A stretch of 64,000 nucleotides of DNA. Origin: Paenibacillus sp. ACRRY (GTDB lineage Bacteria; Bacillota; Bacilli; Paenibacillales; Paenibacillaceae). The notes beneath the pieces are model-generated. The model was not told where the DNA came from. It saw nothing but the letters and a program-made list of their open reading frames with translations, and searched no databases. The stretch lies in NCBI RefSeq assembly GCF_022346995.1, contig NZ_JAKRNM010000001.1, positions 1,302,001 through 1,366,000 on the forward strand. Direction: 5' to 3'. The translations under genes and the position numbers were made by a program. Below, piece by piece: positions 17,961 through 26,977 of this stretch (within the stretch, counting starts at the first letter, position 1; each line of letters opens with the position of its first letter).

Positions 17961-18896
17961 TTACGCTGGATTCAGCGTATACTTCACTCGCATCATAATA
18001 TGCTGCTCATGATCACCAAACTGATTACCAAAGAGGTTCATTCCGCCCTGGTGTCTGGCATTGGGATCAATTCCAATGCGGAGTCGCAATTTTGGTTTGC
18101 CCTCCAGTGCCAGATTAGTCAGAGAAATGTCGGAGACCTTCTTCATATCCAATGTGGTCCGTTTCTGGTCTACTTGCCATGTCTTCAAAATTCCATACTG
18201 CGTAGAGCCGTTGTACCACCAATCCGGATTCAGCTTGCCCCGCCTGTCACCCAGATCTCCCGGACTTGTCCACATACCGATCTTAATTCCGTTCACCCAA
18301 ACAGAAATATCAGACGGCCAGTCATTATTGTAATGAGACACTTCAGAGCACATTTCCATGGACAATTCCAATGATTCAATCATTGCCCCAGTAGGAATAT
18401 CCATCGGAAGCAAGTATTCCAAATACCCTTCACTTAACCAGATAATCTGAGCATTCACATGCTCGGGGTGATAGAAGCTTGCCGGGTCATCCTCTTTGAG
18501 AATAACACCTTCACCGCTTGCCATGCCACATGTTGGTGTCACCTCGCAGTCACTGTAATGTCCGATCGGCATCTGCACCTCATACAAATGCATATCCGAC
18601 GTCGTATCAGCCGCCACCTGATTCAGAACAATGTGTATATCCTTATAATTGAGACTGCACAATTTCATGGCTCCACGTGATGCCGGAAGCATCTCTGTAT
18701 GTATTAAGTTGGCAGCTTCAAGCACCTTGATATGATTCGCGACTGTTGATATCGGTAGACTTAGCGCCTCGGCAATTTCAATAATATTTAACTTGTTCAC
18801 ATGTAACAGCTGGAGAATATCAATCCGAGAACGGGTCGACAAGGCATGGGTGACACTTACCAGTTTATCCGGGTCATTGAAACTGAGTTGCAACAC
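17961..18896 (-). CDS. ArsR-family HTH regulator with large C-terminal domain
   Basis: A 311-residue protein. Residues 1-90 are an ArsR winged helix (SVTHALSTRSRIDILQLL; IIEIAEALSLPISTVANHIKVLEAANLI). Residues about 100-311 form a beta-rich domain with WPSDISVWVNGIKIGMWTSPGD and DRRGKLNPDWW, found in a group of Firmicute regulators I have seen linked to plant-polysaccharide sugars; ligand unknown. GTG 18896 follows AAAGGAG with good spacing. It is monocistronic with its own terminator. Confidence 0.8.
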   Translation of the reverse strand: MLQLSFNDPDKLVSVTHALSTRSRIDILQLLHVNKLNIIEIAEALSLPISTVANHIKVLEAANLIHTEMLPASRGAMKLCSLNYKDIHIVLNQVAADTTSDMHLYEVQMPIGHYSDCEVTPTCGMASGEGVILKEDDPASFYHPEHVNAQIIWLSEGYLEYLLPMDIPTGAMIESLELSMEMCSEVSHYNNDWPSDISVWVNGIKIGMWTSPGDLGDRRGKLNPDWWYNGSTQYGILKTWQVDQKRTTLDMKKVSDISLTNLALEGKPKLRLRIGIDPNARHQGGMNLFGNQFGDHEQHIMMRVKYTLNPA

Positions 18897-18997
18897 GTAA
18901 CCGCTCTCCTTTTGAAATTATAAATTAGCATCATTCTAACCAATAACCAAAGTGAACACAATCCACTCTCTTGATTAACCACCCCAATAAGGATGAC

Positions 18998-19651
18998 CTA
19001 CTCTGTAACCAAGACGGCTTTACGATCATAGGTGCTATCGTTCACATGTTTAAGCATAAAATCTGCCAAATTGGCACGTGACAGCTTGAGTTTCCGAGAC
19101 TTGTCCGGGTGGATCTCCGTTTCGTGAATATACTTTCCATTATAACGATCCATCGTGAGCACGGGAGGCTGAACCAGTATCCAATTCAGCTTGCTGCTGG
19201 TTACGAGGTTGTCCTTGTCCAGGTGATCGCGAAGCAGATTGGTCATGACGTTCGGGATGACATATTTGTATAAGAAACCGAGCTTACCGGCCTCTCTGTG
19301 AGTACCAATAAACGACACATGAATCAGTTTGCCTGCTTCGTTATTTTCCATCGCCTGGATGATATTTTTCAGAGCATCAATAAGAACGAGATCTCTTTTG
19401 AACATGCTCTGTGCACCAAGAACCGAAAAGACTGCATCAAATTTTTCGTTTTTCAGGACAAGATCAACATCCGTATACCGGGTTACTTCACCCTGCACGA
19501 CCTTTAAATTTGAATGAGAAATACCCAGTTTGGAAGGGTTTCGGACAAAAGCAGTTACGGTATGCCCTTCATCAAGTGCACGCTGCAGCAGCTCCTTTCC
19601 CGTTCTTCCGGTCGCTCCAAATATGATAATGTTCATGGATCCCACATCCAT
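18998..19651 (-). CDS. NAD(P)-binding, NmrA/atypical-SDR-like protein
   Basis: A 217-residue Rossmann protein with the glycine motif MNIIIFGATGRTGKELL at the start and an atypical SDR pattern (FDAVFSVLGAQS, LIHVSFIGTHR, WILVQPPVL). Such proteins include flavin/quinone reductases and sensor-like NmrA relatives; the role is unclear. Starts at 19651 or at ATG 19636 (just before the Rossmann motif) are both possible; neither has a strong ribosome binding site. It follows the TetR gene by 13 bases and is probably in its operon. Confidence 0.8.
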   Translation of the reverse strand: MDVGSMNIIIFGATGRTGKELLQRALDEGHTVTAFVRNPSKLGISHSNLKVVQGEVTRYTDVDLVLKNEKFDAVFSVLGAQSMFKRDLVLIDALKNIIQAMENNEAGKLIHVSFIGTHREAGKLGFLYKYVIPNVMTNLLRDHLDKDNLVTSSKLNWILVQPPVLTMDRYNGKYIHETEIHPDKSRKLKLSRANLADFMLKHVNDSTYDRKAVLVTE

Positions 19652-19664
19652 TCTTCGTTGTTAT

Positions 19665-20267
19665 TTACATGAAACCTTTGTAAGAATACGAGCGAATCAA
19701 TGAAAATTGTTTGGCCAAAAAATGAGGGGCATAAGGCATGTCATTGCGAAGCCAGGCTACAATGGTTCCGATCAGTGCCGATGAACTGTACCAAATCGCA
19801 ATTTCCTTATGGATGCCTGCCTGCGCAAAAACACTTTCCATCTCCAGCTTCTCTATTTTCTCTGTAACGAGTCTAGTTAGCAATTTCAACAACCGTTCTG
19901 TGAAAATAGGGGTTCGTTTGGAGGCGAGCACGACACGATAGAATTTGGGATGATCGGCAAAATGCTCAAGCACTTTCACCAGAACCGGCCAGGCCTCCTC
20001 TGTCTCATTATTGTCAAACCGGTGGTACTGATCAACGATCCGTTCAATATGCTCGTTCATTTCGTCTGCCATCTTCTCCATCATATCCGTAATATCACGA
20101 TAATGAAGATAAAAGGTTACCCGATTAATGGTCGCACGTTCGGCAATCCGGTTCACCGTTAACTTCTCAATATCCACTTCCTGCAGCAGATCTACGAAGG
20201 CATCCCGAATAAGCTGTCTTGTCCGAAGGATTCGCGGATCGGTAGCTGACTTGTTATCGTTTTTCAT
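19665..20267 (-). CDS. TetR-family transcriptional regulator
   Basis: A 200-residue regulator with an N-terminal HTH (RTRQLIRDAFVDLLQE; LTVNRIAERATINRVTFYLHYRD) and an all-helical ligand domain. It is divergent from the DHA2 MFS gene at 20490, with about 200 bases between, and a palindrome there is its likely operator. It is co-directional with the SDR-like gene 13 bases downstream. Confidence 0.88.
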   Translation of the reverse strand: MKNDNKSATDPRILRTRQLIRDAFVDLLQEVDIEKLTVNRIAERATINRVTFYLHYRDITDMMEKMADEMNEHIERIVDQYHRFDNNETEEAWPVLVKVLEHFADHPKFYRVVLASKRTPIFTERLLKLLTRLVTEKIEKLEMESVFAQAGIHKEIAIWYSSSALIGTIVAWLRNDMPYAPHFLAKQFSLIRSYSYKGFM

Positions 20268-20389
20268 AACGTATCACTCCTTCAATTTAAGAAAATTACA
20301 ATTTTAAATAATGAGTCGTTTATTTTCGCAATAAGCTACATAATTAAACATTCTGTAAAATAAGCAACGGATATGCCCAGAAGTGTAAA

Positions 20390-20453
20390 TTGTAATCTGC
20401 GGGAATATGTATATAATTCAATAAATACAATGTAAACTATACAACACGTTGTA
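20390..20453 (+). promoter_or_regulatory. MFS promoter and putative TetR operator
   Basis: TTGTAA (20390-20395), 16 bases, TATAAT (20412-20417) is a plausible plus-strand promoter. Just downstream lies TACAAC-AC-GTTGTA (20440-20453), and an extra TACAATGTA-like half-site precedes it. This fits steric repression of the MFS gene by the divergent TetR protein. Confidence 0.55.
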
Positions 20454-20489
20454 AATTTAGTCACGTGTAGATTGAAAGGATGGAATGGA

Positions 20490-21989
20490 TTGAGTCAGGC
20501 TAGATTAGATGATGAGAAAAACATCAAAAAAGGTCCCATACTGTTTGTCATGATTCTGGGTGCATTTCTTGCCACATTGAATCAAACCCTAATGAGTGTC
20601 GCCACTCCGGAGTTGATGGGTGATTTCAATATCTCCGCTACAACGGCGCAATGGTTAACCACCGGCTACATGCTGGTGAATGGCGTACTTATTCCAATTA
20701 CTGCGTATTTCATGCAGCGCTTCTCGACAAGGCAGCTCTTTCAGGCTTCCATGTTCATTTTCCTGATCGGCACGATCATATCGGCATTAGCGACTAACTT
20801 CGGTACACTGCTAACAGGTCGTATGGTGCAGGCTGCTGGAGCAGGTATTATCATGCCGCTGCTGATGCATGTCATTCTCACATTGTTCTCCCCTGAGAAA
20901 CGAGGAGCTGCCATGGGAATGGTCGGCTTCGCAGTCGTTTTTGCCCCGGCAATTGGGCCTACCCTCGCTGGATACGTGCTCGAGAACTATTCGTGGCAAA
21001 CGATGTTTTATGGAATGATTCCATTGACGGTCATTGTTATCGTTTGTGCATTTGTATATTTGAAAAATGTATCAGAACGCATAGATACGAAGTTCGATAC
21101 GCTTAGTGTGACACTATCGACAATTGGTTTTGGTGCACTGTTATATGGATTCAGCCGCGCAGGAGGCCTGGGATGGTCCAGTGCGGAAGTGCTCATCTGT
21201 CTTGTGGCCGGAATTGTGGCCCTGGCCTTATTCACTTGGCGTCAGCTCGTTTCTGCAACCCCGCTGCTCGACCTTCGTGCGTTCAAGTATAATATGTTCT
21301 CCTTGACCACGATCATTAATATCGCAATTACGATGATCATGTATGCAGACATGATGCTGCTGCCTCTGTATCTTCAAAATGCACGTGGTTACACCGCACT
21401 CGAATCCGGATTATTGCTGCTTCCTGGTGCTCTCGTCATGGGATTCCTGATGCCGGTTACTGGACGTTTGTTCGACCGCTTCGGTGCAAAATGGCTTGCC
21501 ATCATCGGTATGGTCATAACAATCGTAACGACGATCGGCTTTATCGATCTGACCGATTCGACCAGCTACACATACTTGGTTCTGATGTCCACTGGACGCC
21601 GGATTGGTATGGCTCTGCTCATGATGCCAATTCAAACAGCAGGTCTGAACCAGCTGCCACCAAGACTCGGTCCTCATGGTACAGCGATCTCCAATACGGT
21701 CAGACAAGTCGCTGGCGCGGTCGGTACTTCATTACTCGTGAGTGTCATGACCAGTCGGACAACGACACATGTACAGGATATGATCGCAAGCGGTGCTGCG
21801 AACGGCTTGTCCCGGGAACAATTGGCGATGGAGTCCATGATTCAGGGAATCAACGATGCTTATGTCGTTATTATCGGCATAGCAGTAGTAGGGCTCGCAC
21901 TCTCTTTCTTTATCAAACGTACGAAGCAGGCCACTGAAGAAGAAGTGAAAATGCCTGTTAGACAGAAAGTTTCCATGAATTCGAACTAA
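20490..21989 (+). CDS. MFS transporter, DHA2/EmrB-QacA type multidrug exporter
   Basis: About 499 residues with 14 predicted membrane helices and the DHA2 marks: FLATLNQTLMSVATPELMGDF in TM1, a short linker TARQLF-like loop (RFSTRQLFQASM), and motif C in TM5 (GMVGFAVVFAPAIGPTLAGYV). Family members expel drugs or lipids using proton motive force. An earlier TTG at 20472 exists, but AAAGGA nine bases before TTG 20490 favours the latter. The divergent TetR gene and the operator between them indicate inducible expression. Confidence 0.9.
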   Translation: MSQARLDDEKNIKKGPILFVMILGAFLATLNQTLMSVATPELMGDFNISATTAQWLTTGYMLVNGVLIPITAYFMQRFSTRQLFQASMFIFLIGTIISALATNFGTLLTGRMVQAAGAGIIMPLLMHVILTLFSPEKRGAAMGMVGFAVVFAPAIGPTLAGYVLENYSWQTMFYGMIPLTVIVIVCAFVYLKNVSERIDTKFDTLSVTLSTIGFGALLYGFSRAGGLGWSSAEVLICLVAGIVALALFTWRQLVSATPLLDLRAFKYNMFSLTTIINIAITMIMYADMMLLPLYLQNARGYTALESGLLLLPGALVMGFLMPVTGRLFDRFGAKWLAIIGMVITIVTTIGFIDLTDSTSYTYLVLMSTGRRIGMALLMMPIQTAGLNQLPPRLGPHGTAISNTVRQVAGAVGTSLLVSVMTSRTTTHVQDMIASGAANGLSREQLAMESMIQGINDAYVVIIGIAVVGLALSFFIKRTKQATEEEVKMPVRQKVSMNSN

Positions 21990-22010
21990 ACTGAGAATGA
22001 TAGTAACCTA

Positions 22011-22059
22011 AAAAAAGCGGCAGATCAGGACGAACTTTATGTCCTGTCTGTCGCTTTTT
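22011..22059. terminator. Bidirectional terminator between MFS and P450 genes
   Basis: Long stem AAAAAGCG...CGCTTTTT with inner CAGGAC/GTCCTG, A/T tracts on both sides. Confidence 0.85.
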
Positions 22060-22083
22060 ACTTGAATTAACGTTAGCCTAACC

Positions 22084-23316
22084 TTATTTGAGCATCTTCA
22101 GCGGTAAATGCGTCAAGGACTGTCCTGGAGCAGAAGTGGACAGATTTCGTTCAAGCTCAAATGTGTCCACAGCTTCTATACGATCAACCCTCTCCACAAA
22201 GGCAGTTAATACAAGAGTGAGCTCCATCCTTGCCAGCGGTGCCCCGAGACAAAAGTGTGGGCCATTGCCAAAAGTGAGATGTTTTTTATTGTTGCGACGG
22301 TGAATGTCAATTTCAAACGGGTTATCAAACATTCGCTCATCCATATTCGCCGCGCTCATCCAGGAGATGACGACGTCCCCTTTCTTCAGATCAACACCAA
22401 GCAACTGATTGTCCTTCTTGACCGTTCGATGTCGTTTCGCATTATGGAATCGGTATCGTAGCATTTCTTCCACGGCAAGCGGAACCAGTTCCGGGTTCTG
22501 CCTTAACTGGTCGTATAGATTCCCCTCGTCGTACAAGAAAGAATAAAATGTGCTTGAAACCATATGGCTTGTCGTTTCTATACCAGCACCAAGCAGGAGC
22601 ATCGTTGTACGGACGACTTCATCATCCGTGAATTTCTCTCCTTCAACGTCAACATTCAACAAATCGGTAATAATATCTTCACCGGGATTCTCCCGCTTCT
22701 TCACTACGAGTGGATACAGAAATTGATAATACTCCTGAGCAGCAGCCTGTTTCTTTATTTCACTTTCTTGCGCGTTCTCTTCAGAGGTAGGTTGGAACAG
22801 GATGTCCACCCAGCTTTTAAACCGGTGGCTTTCCGTGAGCGGAATCCCGAGCAGGTCCGCCATGACCATGGCAGGCAGTGGAGCAGCAAGCTTCTCGACG
22901 ATATCTATAGTTGTATTAAACTCAAGGTCTTCCACCAGCTGCTTCGCAATGTTGCGAATACGAGGTTCCCAGTTTTTGAGACTGCGGGGTGTAAAGGCCG
23001 CAGATAACAATGAGCGACTTTTTTGATGTCTTGGCGGATCAATGCTTGAAATGTTCAACTTGTCTGGAGGTGTGCCTTCCTTGTTCTTCGCCCCAACAGC
23101 TATGGTTGTTCGGGTTCCCTCGGCGGAGAAATATTCATGATTGCTTAGAACCTGTTTAACATCATCATACCTAAATACATTCCAGGTATCGGTATCCTCA
23201 TGGTAGTGCACTGGGCTTTCGGACAACATTTTTTGATACCATTGGATGGGAAAAAACTCCTCGGATCTGGACTGAAATCCGGTGATATCCTCAACTCGAA
23301 TCACTTCTTTGTACAT
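22084..23316 (-). CDS. Cytochrome P450 (bacterial class, CYP109-like)
   Basis: A soluble 410-residue P450. Seen: I-helix LLLGAGIETTSHM (oxygen-activation Thr), ExxR-region (VEEMLRYRF), and the heme-binding loop FGNGPHFCLGAPLAR with the axial Cys at about residue 356. Overall it resembles B. subtilis YjiB/CYP109B1. It probably hydroxylates fatty acids, terpenoids or steroids, with redox partners encoded elsewhere. AGGAGGTGG precedes ATG 23316. A TetR gene lies upstream in the same direction, separated by a terminator and putative operators. Confidence 0.92.
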   Translation of the reverse strand: MYKEVIRVEDITGFQSRSEEFFPIQWYQKMLSESPVHYHEDTDTWNVFRYDDVKQVLSNHEYFSAEGTRTTIAVGAKNKEGTPPDKLNISSIDPPRHQKSRSLLSAAFTPRSLKNWEPRIRNIAKQLVEDLEFNTTIDIVEKLAAPLPAMVMADLLGIPLTESHRFKSWVDILFQPTSEENAQESEIKKQAAAQEYYQFLYPLVVKKRENPGEDIITDLLNVDVEGEKFTDDEVVRTTMLLLGAGIETTSHMVSSTFYSFLYDEGNLYDQLRQNPELVPLAVEEMLRYRFHNAKRHRTVKKDNQLLGVDLKKGDVVISWMSAANMDERMFDNPFEIDIHRRNNKKHLTFGNGPHFCLGAPLARMELTLVLTAFVERVDRIEAVDTFELERNLSTSAPGQSLTHLPLKMLK

Positions 23317-23449
23317 GCTGATGCCACCTCCTGGAATATTTTTTGATTGAATGCTAGTAGTAGAGTAAAGGTTCTTGCCTTGGAATTATCGTAAAGGCCC
23401 CTCCTCCTTCTTCGGTACATGAATTGACAGTTCAGCACCTAGTTAAATT

Positions 23450-23544
23450 TTATACGATTCGTCTATTTTATGATATAAACCATTCGAACTAAATTAAAAA
23501 AACCCTCTAAATTAGAGGGTTTAATTTATACGATCCGTATATTA
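23450..23544 (-). promoter_or_regulatory. Two putative TetR operators flanking a terminator, upstream of P450
   Basis: Copies TTATACGATTCGTCTATTT (23450-23468) and TTATACGATCCGTATATTA (23526-23544) share an ATACG-N3-CGT(A/C)T palindrome, perfect in the second. The first overlaps a TATAAA-like -10 for the P450 gene on the minus strand. A TetR protein, encoded directly upstream, is the obvious candidate ligand. Confidence 0.55.
23494..23522 (-). terminator. Terminator of the TetR gene at 23570
   Basis: AAACCCTCT/AGAGGGTTT stem with a run of seven T on the minus strand. Confidence 0.85.
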
Positions 23545-23569
23545 AATAGTTTAATATGTTGTTTACCAG

Positions 23570-24463
23570 CTATTTTGCAGTCTCCATCTTTCCATTCATT
23601 TCAATAAACCACCAGCATGACTGAGCAATCGTTCTGGATTGCACCTGTTCAGATCCGGAATCAAAAGCAGCTTGAAAGGCTGTTAACGTAATCCTCAGCA
23701 TTGAAAAATTAAGTGTCTCTTCCCGAAACAGGGACCATAGTCCTTGGGTTAATTCCTTAGCCTGGATGGATAATTGCGATTTCTGAATAGATCGATTAAA
23801 CTTCTCCAGCTCAGCAAGCAGATGCTGCTTATCCGGTACAGTCTGCTTGAATTCAGGATTGATAACAGCCAGACTCGCTGCATCAATAATATGCTCCTGC
23901 TTGTCCACCATGTCTCTCAGCAGAACCTCGGTATAGTTCAGGAGCTTCGGCACAAGTGCTTTCCAGTGAGGCTGGTTCAGATGGAAGTTTCTCCACGTAT
24001 TCGAGATCTGGTGAACCATCCCGAAACAAAAAATGGCCCCTTCGCAGGCGTATGGCCTTACTTCTTCACCAAATAACTGTACCAATCGTTCAGCAAGCCA
24101 GTTTAACTGGATTCGTGTGAGATTTTCGACATCAAATTCCCCGGAATAAAATCCTGTCCAGAACAACTCAACCACTCGCTGTTTGTCCGGGGATATCATC
24201 GGCACCACGATCTGTTCTACCAGCAAGTCAAAGTCAGAGTTATGATTTTGTGCCTCAAGTTTCTGACGAATCATCATATCTTCCTGGATGCGCTGCTCAA
24301 GGATCGCAAGAACACAATCATCCTTGGAACTGAAAAATTTATAAAATGTGCCTTTCGATACACCTGAATGATCAAGGATCATCTGGATGGTTGTATTAGA
24401 CACGCCATTTTTCTCAAAAAGCATAAGTGCCGTGTCCAAAAGCAGTTGTTTTCGTTTATTCAT
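23570..24463 (-). CDS. TetR-family transcriptional regulator (large)
   Basis: A regulator of 297 residues, longer than the usual 190-220. N-terminal HTH: MNKRKQLLLDTALMLFEKNG, TIQMILDHSGVSKGTFYKFFSSKDD. The remainder is a helical effector domain with an extended C-terminal tail ending EMNGKMETAK. The frame is open to a TTG at 24481, but ATG 24463 has GAGAGGT nine bases upstream and starts at the HTH. The stop of the upstream small gene overlaps its ribosome binding site, so they are one operon. Probable regulator of the P450. Confidence 0.85.
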   Translation of the reverse strand: MNKRKQLLLDTALMLFEKNGVSNTTIQMILDHSGVSKGTFYKFFSSKDDCVLAILEQRIQEDMMIRQKLEAQNHNSDFDLLVEQIVVPMISPDKQRVVELFWTGFYSGEFDVENLTRIQLNWLAERLVQLFGEEVRPYACEGAIFCFGMVHQISNTWRNFHLNQPHWKALVPKLLNYTEVLLRDMVDKQEHIIDAASLAVINPEFKQTVPDKQHLLAELEKFNRSIQKSQLSIQAKELTQGLWSLFREETLNFSMLRITLTAFQAAFDSGSEQVQSRTIAQSCWWFIEMNGKMETAK

Positions 24464-24477
24464 AGGATAAGGACCTC

Positions 24478-24768
24478 TCAATCTGCCAACTTCTCCATAT
24501 CATCCTGCAATTGAATTAGCCGTGTACGAATTGCTTCCATACGACTCTTCACTTCGGCTATTTGATTCTGCAGGTCTTCTTCAATGTCGATATCCCGGAA
24601 TAAATGGGCATCATCCGCCGGAGGCGTCCTGAGCTGATTCAGTTCAGATTCGTACTTGATCTGCTGCCCTTCGGCTTGTTTCAATTCGTCCTCCGCTGCA
24701 CCGATCTGATACTCCAGATAGGATATATCGGAAGAACTTGCTTGAGTTAATCGCTGTGAATAGGTCAT
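24478..24768 (-). CDS. Small coiled-coil protein of unknown function
   Basis: A 96-residue acidic protein made almost wholly of two heptad-like helices (SDISYLEYQIGAAEDELKQA; LQNQIAEVKSRMEAIRTRLI) around a Pro-rich break (TPPADD). No membrane segment or known motif. Its stop codon overlaps the ribosome binding site of the TetR gene, which makes co-translation likely. I do not recognise a family. Confidence 0.75.
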   Translation of the reverse strand: MTYSQRLTQASSSDISYLEYQIGAAEDELKQAEGQQIKYESELNQLRTPPADDAHLFRDIDIEEDLQNQIAEVKSRMEAIRTRLIQLQDDMEKLAD

Positions 24769-24796
24769 GGTTCACCTCATCATTTCCTTCTTAAGA

Positions 24797-25918
24797 TTAA
24801 TCCATCGCTTTGGCGAGATCATACGGCTGGATATCGATATCCAGCTCCTGATTCAGAGCCATCTTCGCTAACTGACTGCCAATAAAGGGGCCCATCGTTA
24901 AGCCGGAAGCACCAAGTCCGTTGGCCGCGATCAGTCCCTCCCATCCAGGAACAGATCCCATTACCGGGAGAAAACCTGGCGTAAACGGCCGGAATCCAAC
25001 TCTTACCTCCTGAAACGTGCTGTCCGACAGACCAGGTGCGAGTTCCAACCCTTTATTCAAAATTTCCTGCATACCACCCGGTGTGATTCTGGTATCGTAA
25101 CCTTCAATTTCATTTTCATGTGTTGCCCCGATCACGATTTTGTGCTCGCCAAATGCCAAAAGATATTGATCAGAAGGTGGCATAACCACAGGCCAACTTT
25201 CTGTGTCTACCTGATCGGATACCTGCAAATGCATAATTTGTGCTTTTTGGTAATGAACCTTAAAGTGAATACCCAGAGGCTTCATGATCGAATTGGCCCA
25301 TGCTCCGGCACATACAATGACTTCATCTGCCAGGAAACGCTCTGTATCAACCGACACTCCTGTTACTCGACCAGAATCAAATAGAAGAGCAGCATCCCCA
25401 TGAATGAGGACGGCTCCATTCCGCTGCGCGGATCGAATTAAGGCATCTCGCAGGGCGCGCCCATCTATGCGCGCTGCACCGCTAATATATACCGAATGAT
25501 ATTGTTGATCCAACAATGGAAAACGTGCATGCGTTTCCTCTTCGTTAAGCCTTGTAATGTCCCCGACTTCCGGTGCATCTGCTCTTCGAAGATGGGCACG
25601 CTCCTCCATCTTGCCGATCTTATCGATATCCGAATGGATACTCAATGCCCCCACTCGGGCATACCCGGTTTCCGTTTCTCCCTCGCTCTGCAGTTCTTCT
25701 ATGAGTCCGGGGTAAAAGCGTGCGCCGGCCTTGGCAAGCTGGTACCAATCCTGGTTGCGCCTCTGCGACAACCAGGGGCAGATGATGCCTGCGGCAGCAT
25801 CCGTAGCTTGTCCGATATCACCACGATCCACAAGGATGACTTCCGCACCCATTTTTGCTAACTGATAGGCTGTCGAAGCCCCCAGTATTCCTGATCCTAC
25901 TACGATGACTTTCTTCAT
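24797..25918 (-). CDS. FAD-dependent oxidoreductase (DAO family)
   Basis: A 373-residue flavoprotein: dinucleotide-binding VIVVGSGILGASTAYQLAKMGAEVILVDRG at the N terminus, VIVCAGAWANSIMKPLG, and a C-terminal GFRPFTPGFLPVMG ... GLIAANGLGASGLTMGP motif as in D-amino-acid/sarcosine/glycine oxidase-like dehydrogenases. The substrate is probably an amine or imino acid. The open frame extends to 25984, but ATG 25918 follows AAAGGAATG and fits the Rossmann start. It is the likely first gene of the operon with the coiled-coil and TetR genes (28 bases apart). Confidence 0.85.
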   Translation of the reverse strand: MKKVIVVGSGILGASTAYQLAKMGAEVILVDRGDIGQATDAAAGIICPWLSQRRNQDWYQLAKAGARFYPGLIEELQSEGETETGYARVGALSIHSDIDKIGKMEERAHLRRADAPEVGDITRLNEEETHARFPLLDQQYHSVYISGAARIDGRALRDALIRSAQRNGAVLIHGDAALLFDSGRVTGVSVDTERFLADEVIVCAGAWANSIMKPLGIHFKVHYQKAQIMHLQVSDQVDTESWPVVMPPSDQYLLAFGEHKIVIGATHENEIEGYDTRITPGGMQEILNKGLELAPGLSDSTFQEVRVGFRPFTPGFLPVMGSVPGWEGLIAANGLGASGLTMGPFIGSQLAKMALNQELDIDIQPYDLAKAMD

Positions 25919-26161
25919 GCTTGCATTCCTTTCCTCTATCACTGCTTCCATTATAGCGTATACTGTTTCGCATCCGATTAGCAAGAGATCCTCATTTCAA
26001 TATGCCAAACTAAAAGGTTTTCGCTCTAGGATTCAATGTTGCAATCGTGTTATTTAAAATAATGTTAATTATGTAATATAATTCAAATTAGGTTTCTTTT
26101 AACGCTGTATCCGCGCCATCAACGCACAAGATCCTTTAACGAAAAGAGGAATAACTCAACG

Positions 26162-26977
26162 ATGCCGAAACCTAGCATGGAGAATCCACTGGATGCCGAA
26201 ATGCCACTAATGATTACAGGGCAGATCCAGATGAATGCTGATGAATTCAAGCATTGGAGCGACCATTCACGGGATTACACCATTGTACAATGCATCGGAG
26301 GAACCGGGCGAATCGCAGCCAAAAATCATGAATTCTTGATCCGTGAAGGAACCGCTCTTATTATGTTTCCTGAAGTTACCTATCGTTATCACAACCTGAG
26401 TGATTCATTGCTGTTTGATTGTCTTACGTTTAATGGCTATTTGTTGCCGCGCTTCCTGCATACCTTGCAGATCGGGGAGCTGCGCGCCTTCAAGCCGGAT
26501 GGAATGCTTCATATCCTGCTGCATGAAATAACGTTGGCGCTGCAGTCCCGGCACAAGGATCAGATCTGGCACGTATCCGCACTGCTCTACATGCTTCTGG
26601 TCAGATTGACGATCGAAGGAGATCGTTATGGTGCTTATGAACGCTCCGATGCACGCTTAAAGCTTGCCGGACTCGTTACTTTTATCAAACAGAATTATCA
26701 TGAGGATATCTCGCTTTCCATGCTGGCTCAACAGATGAACGTTACCGAACAGCACTTAAACCGGATATTCAAGAAGGAATTCCAAATGACTCCACTTGAG
26801 TATCTGACACGATATCGTCTGCTGAAAGCCAAGGAAATGCTCATCCAGAATGATGCCATTACCGCTCATGATATTGCCAAAGCAGTCGGTTTTAACAGCG
26901 CCAGTTACTTTGGTTCCGTATTCAAGAAATACGAAGGTATCTCTCCGATTGAGTTGCGCAAGCAATACCTGGGTTAG
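26162..26977 (+). CDS. AraC-family transcriptional regulator
   Basis: A 271-residue regulator with an N-terminal cupin-like sensing region (HSRDYTIVQCIGGTGRI; EGTALIMFPEVTYRYH) and a C-terminal AraC HTH pair (DISLSMLAQQMNVTEQHLNRIFKKEFQMTP; AHDIAKAVGFNSASYFGSVFKKYEG). The ligand is likely a sugar. Its last four bases overlap the end of the convergent HAD gene (26974-26977). No gene follows it on the same strand. Confidence 0.88.
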   Translation: MPKPSMENPLDAEMPLMITGQIQMNADEFKHWSDHSRDYTIVQCIGGTGRIAAKNHEFLIREGTALIMFPEVTYRYHNLSDSLLFDCLTFNGYLLPRFLHTLQIGELRAFKPDGMLHILLHEITLALQSRHKDQIWHVSALLYMLLVRLTIEGDRYGAYERSDARLKLAGLVTFIKQNYHEDISLSMLAQQMNVTEQHLNRIFKKEFQMTPLEYLTRYRLLKAKEMLIQNDAITAHDIAKAVGFNSASYFGSVFKKYEGISPIELRKQYLG

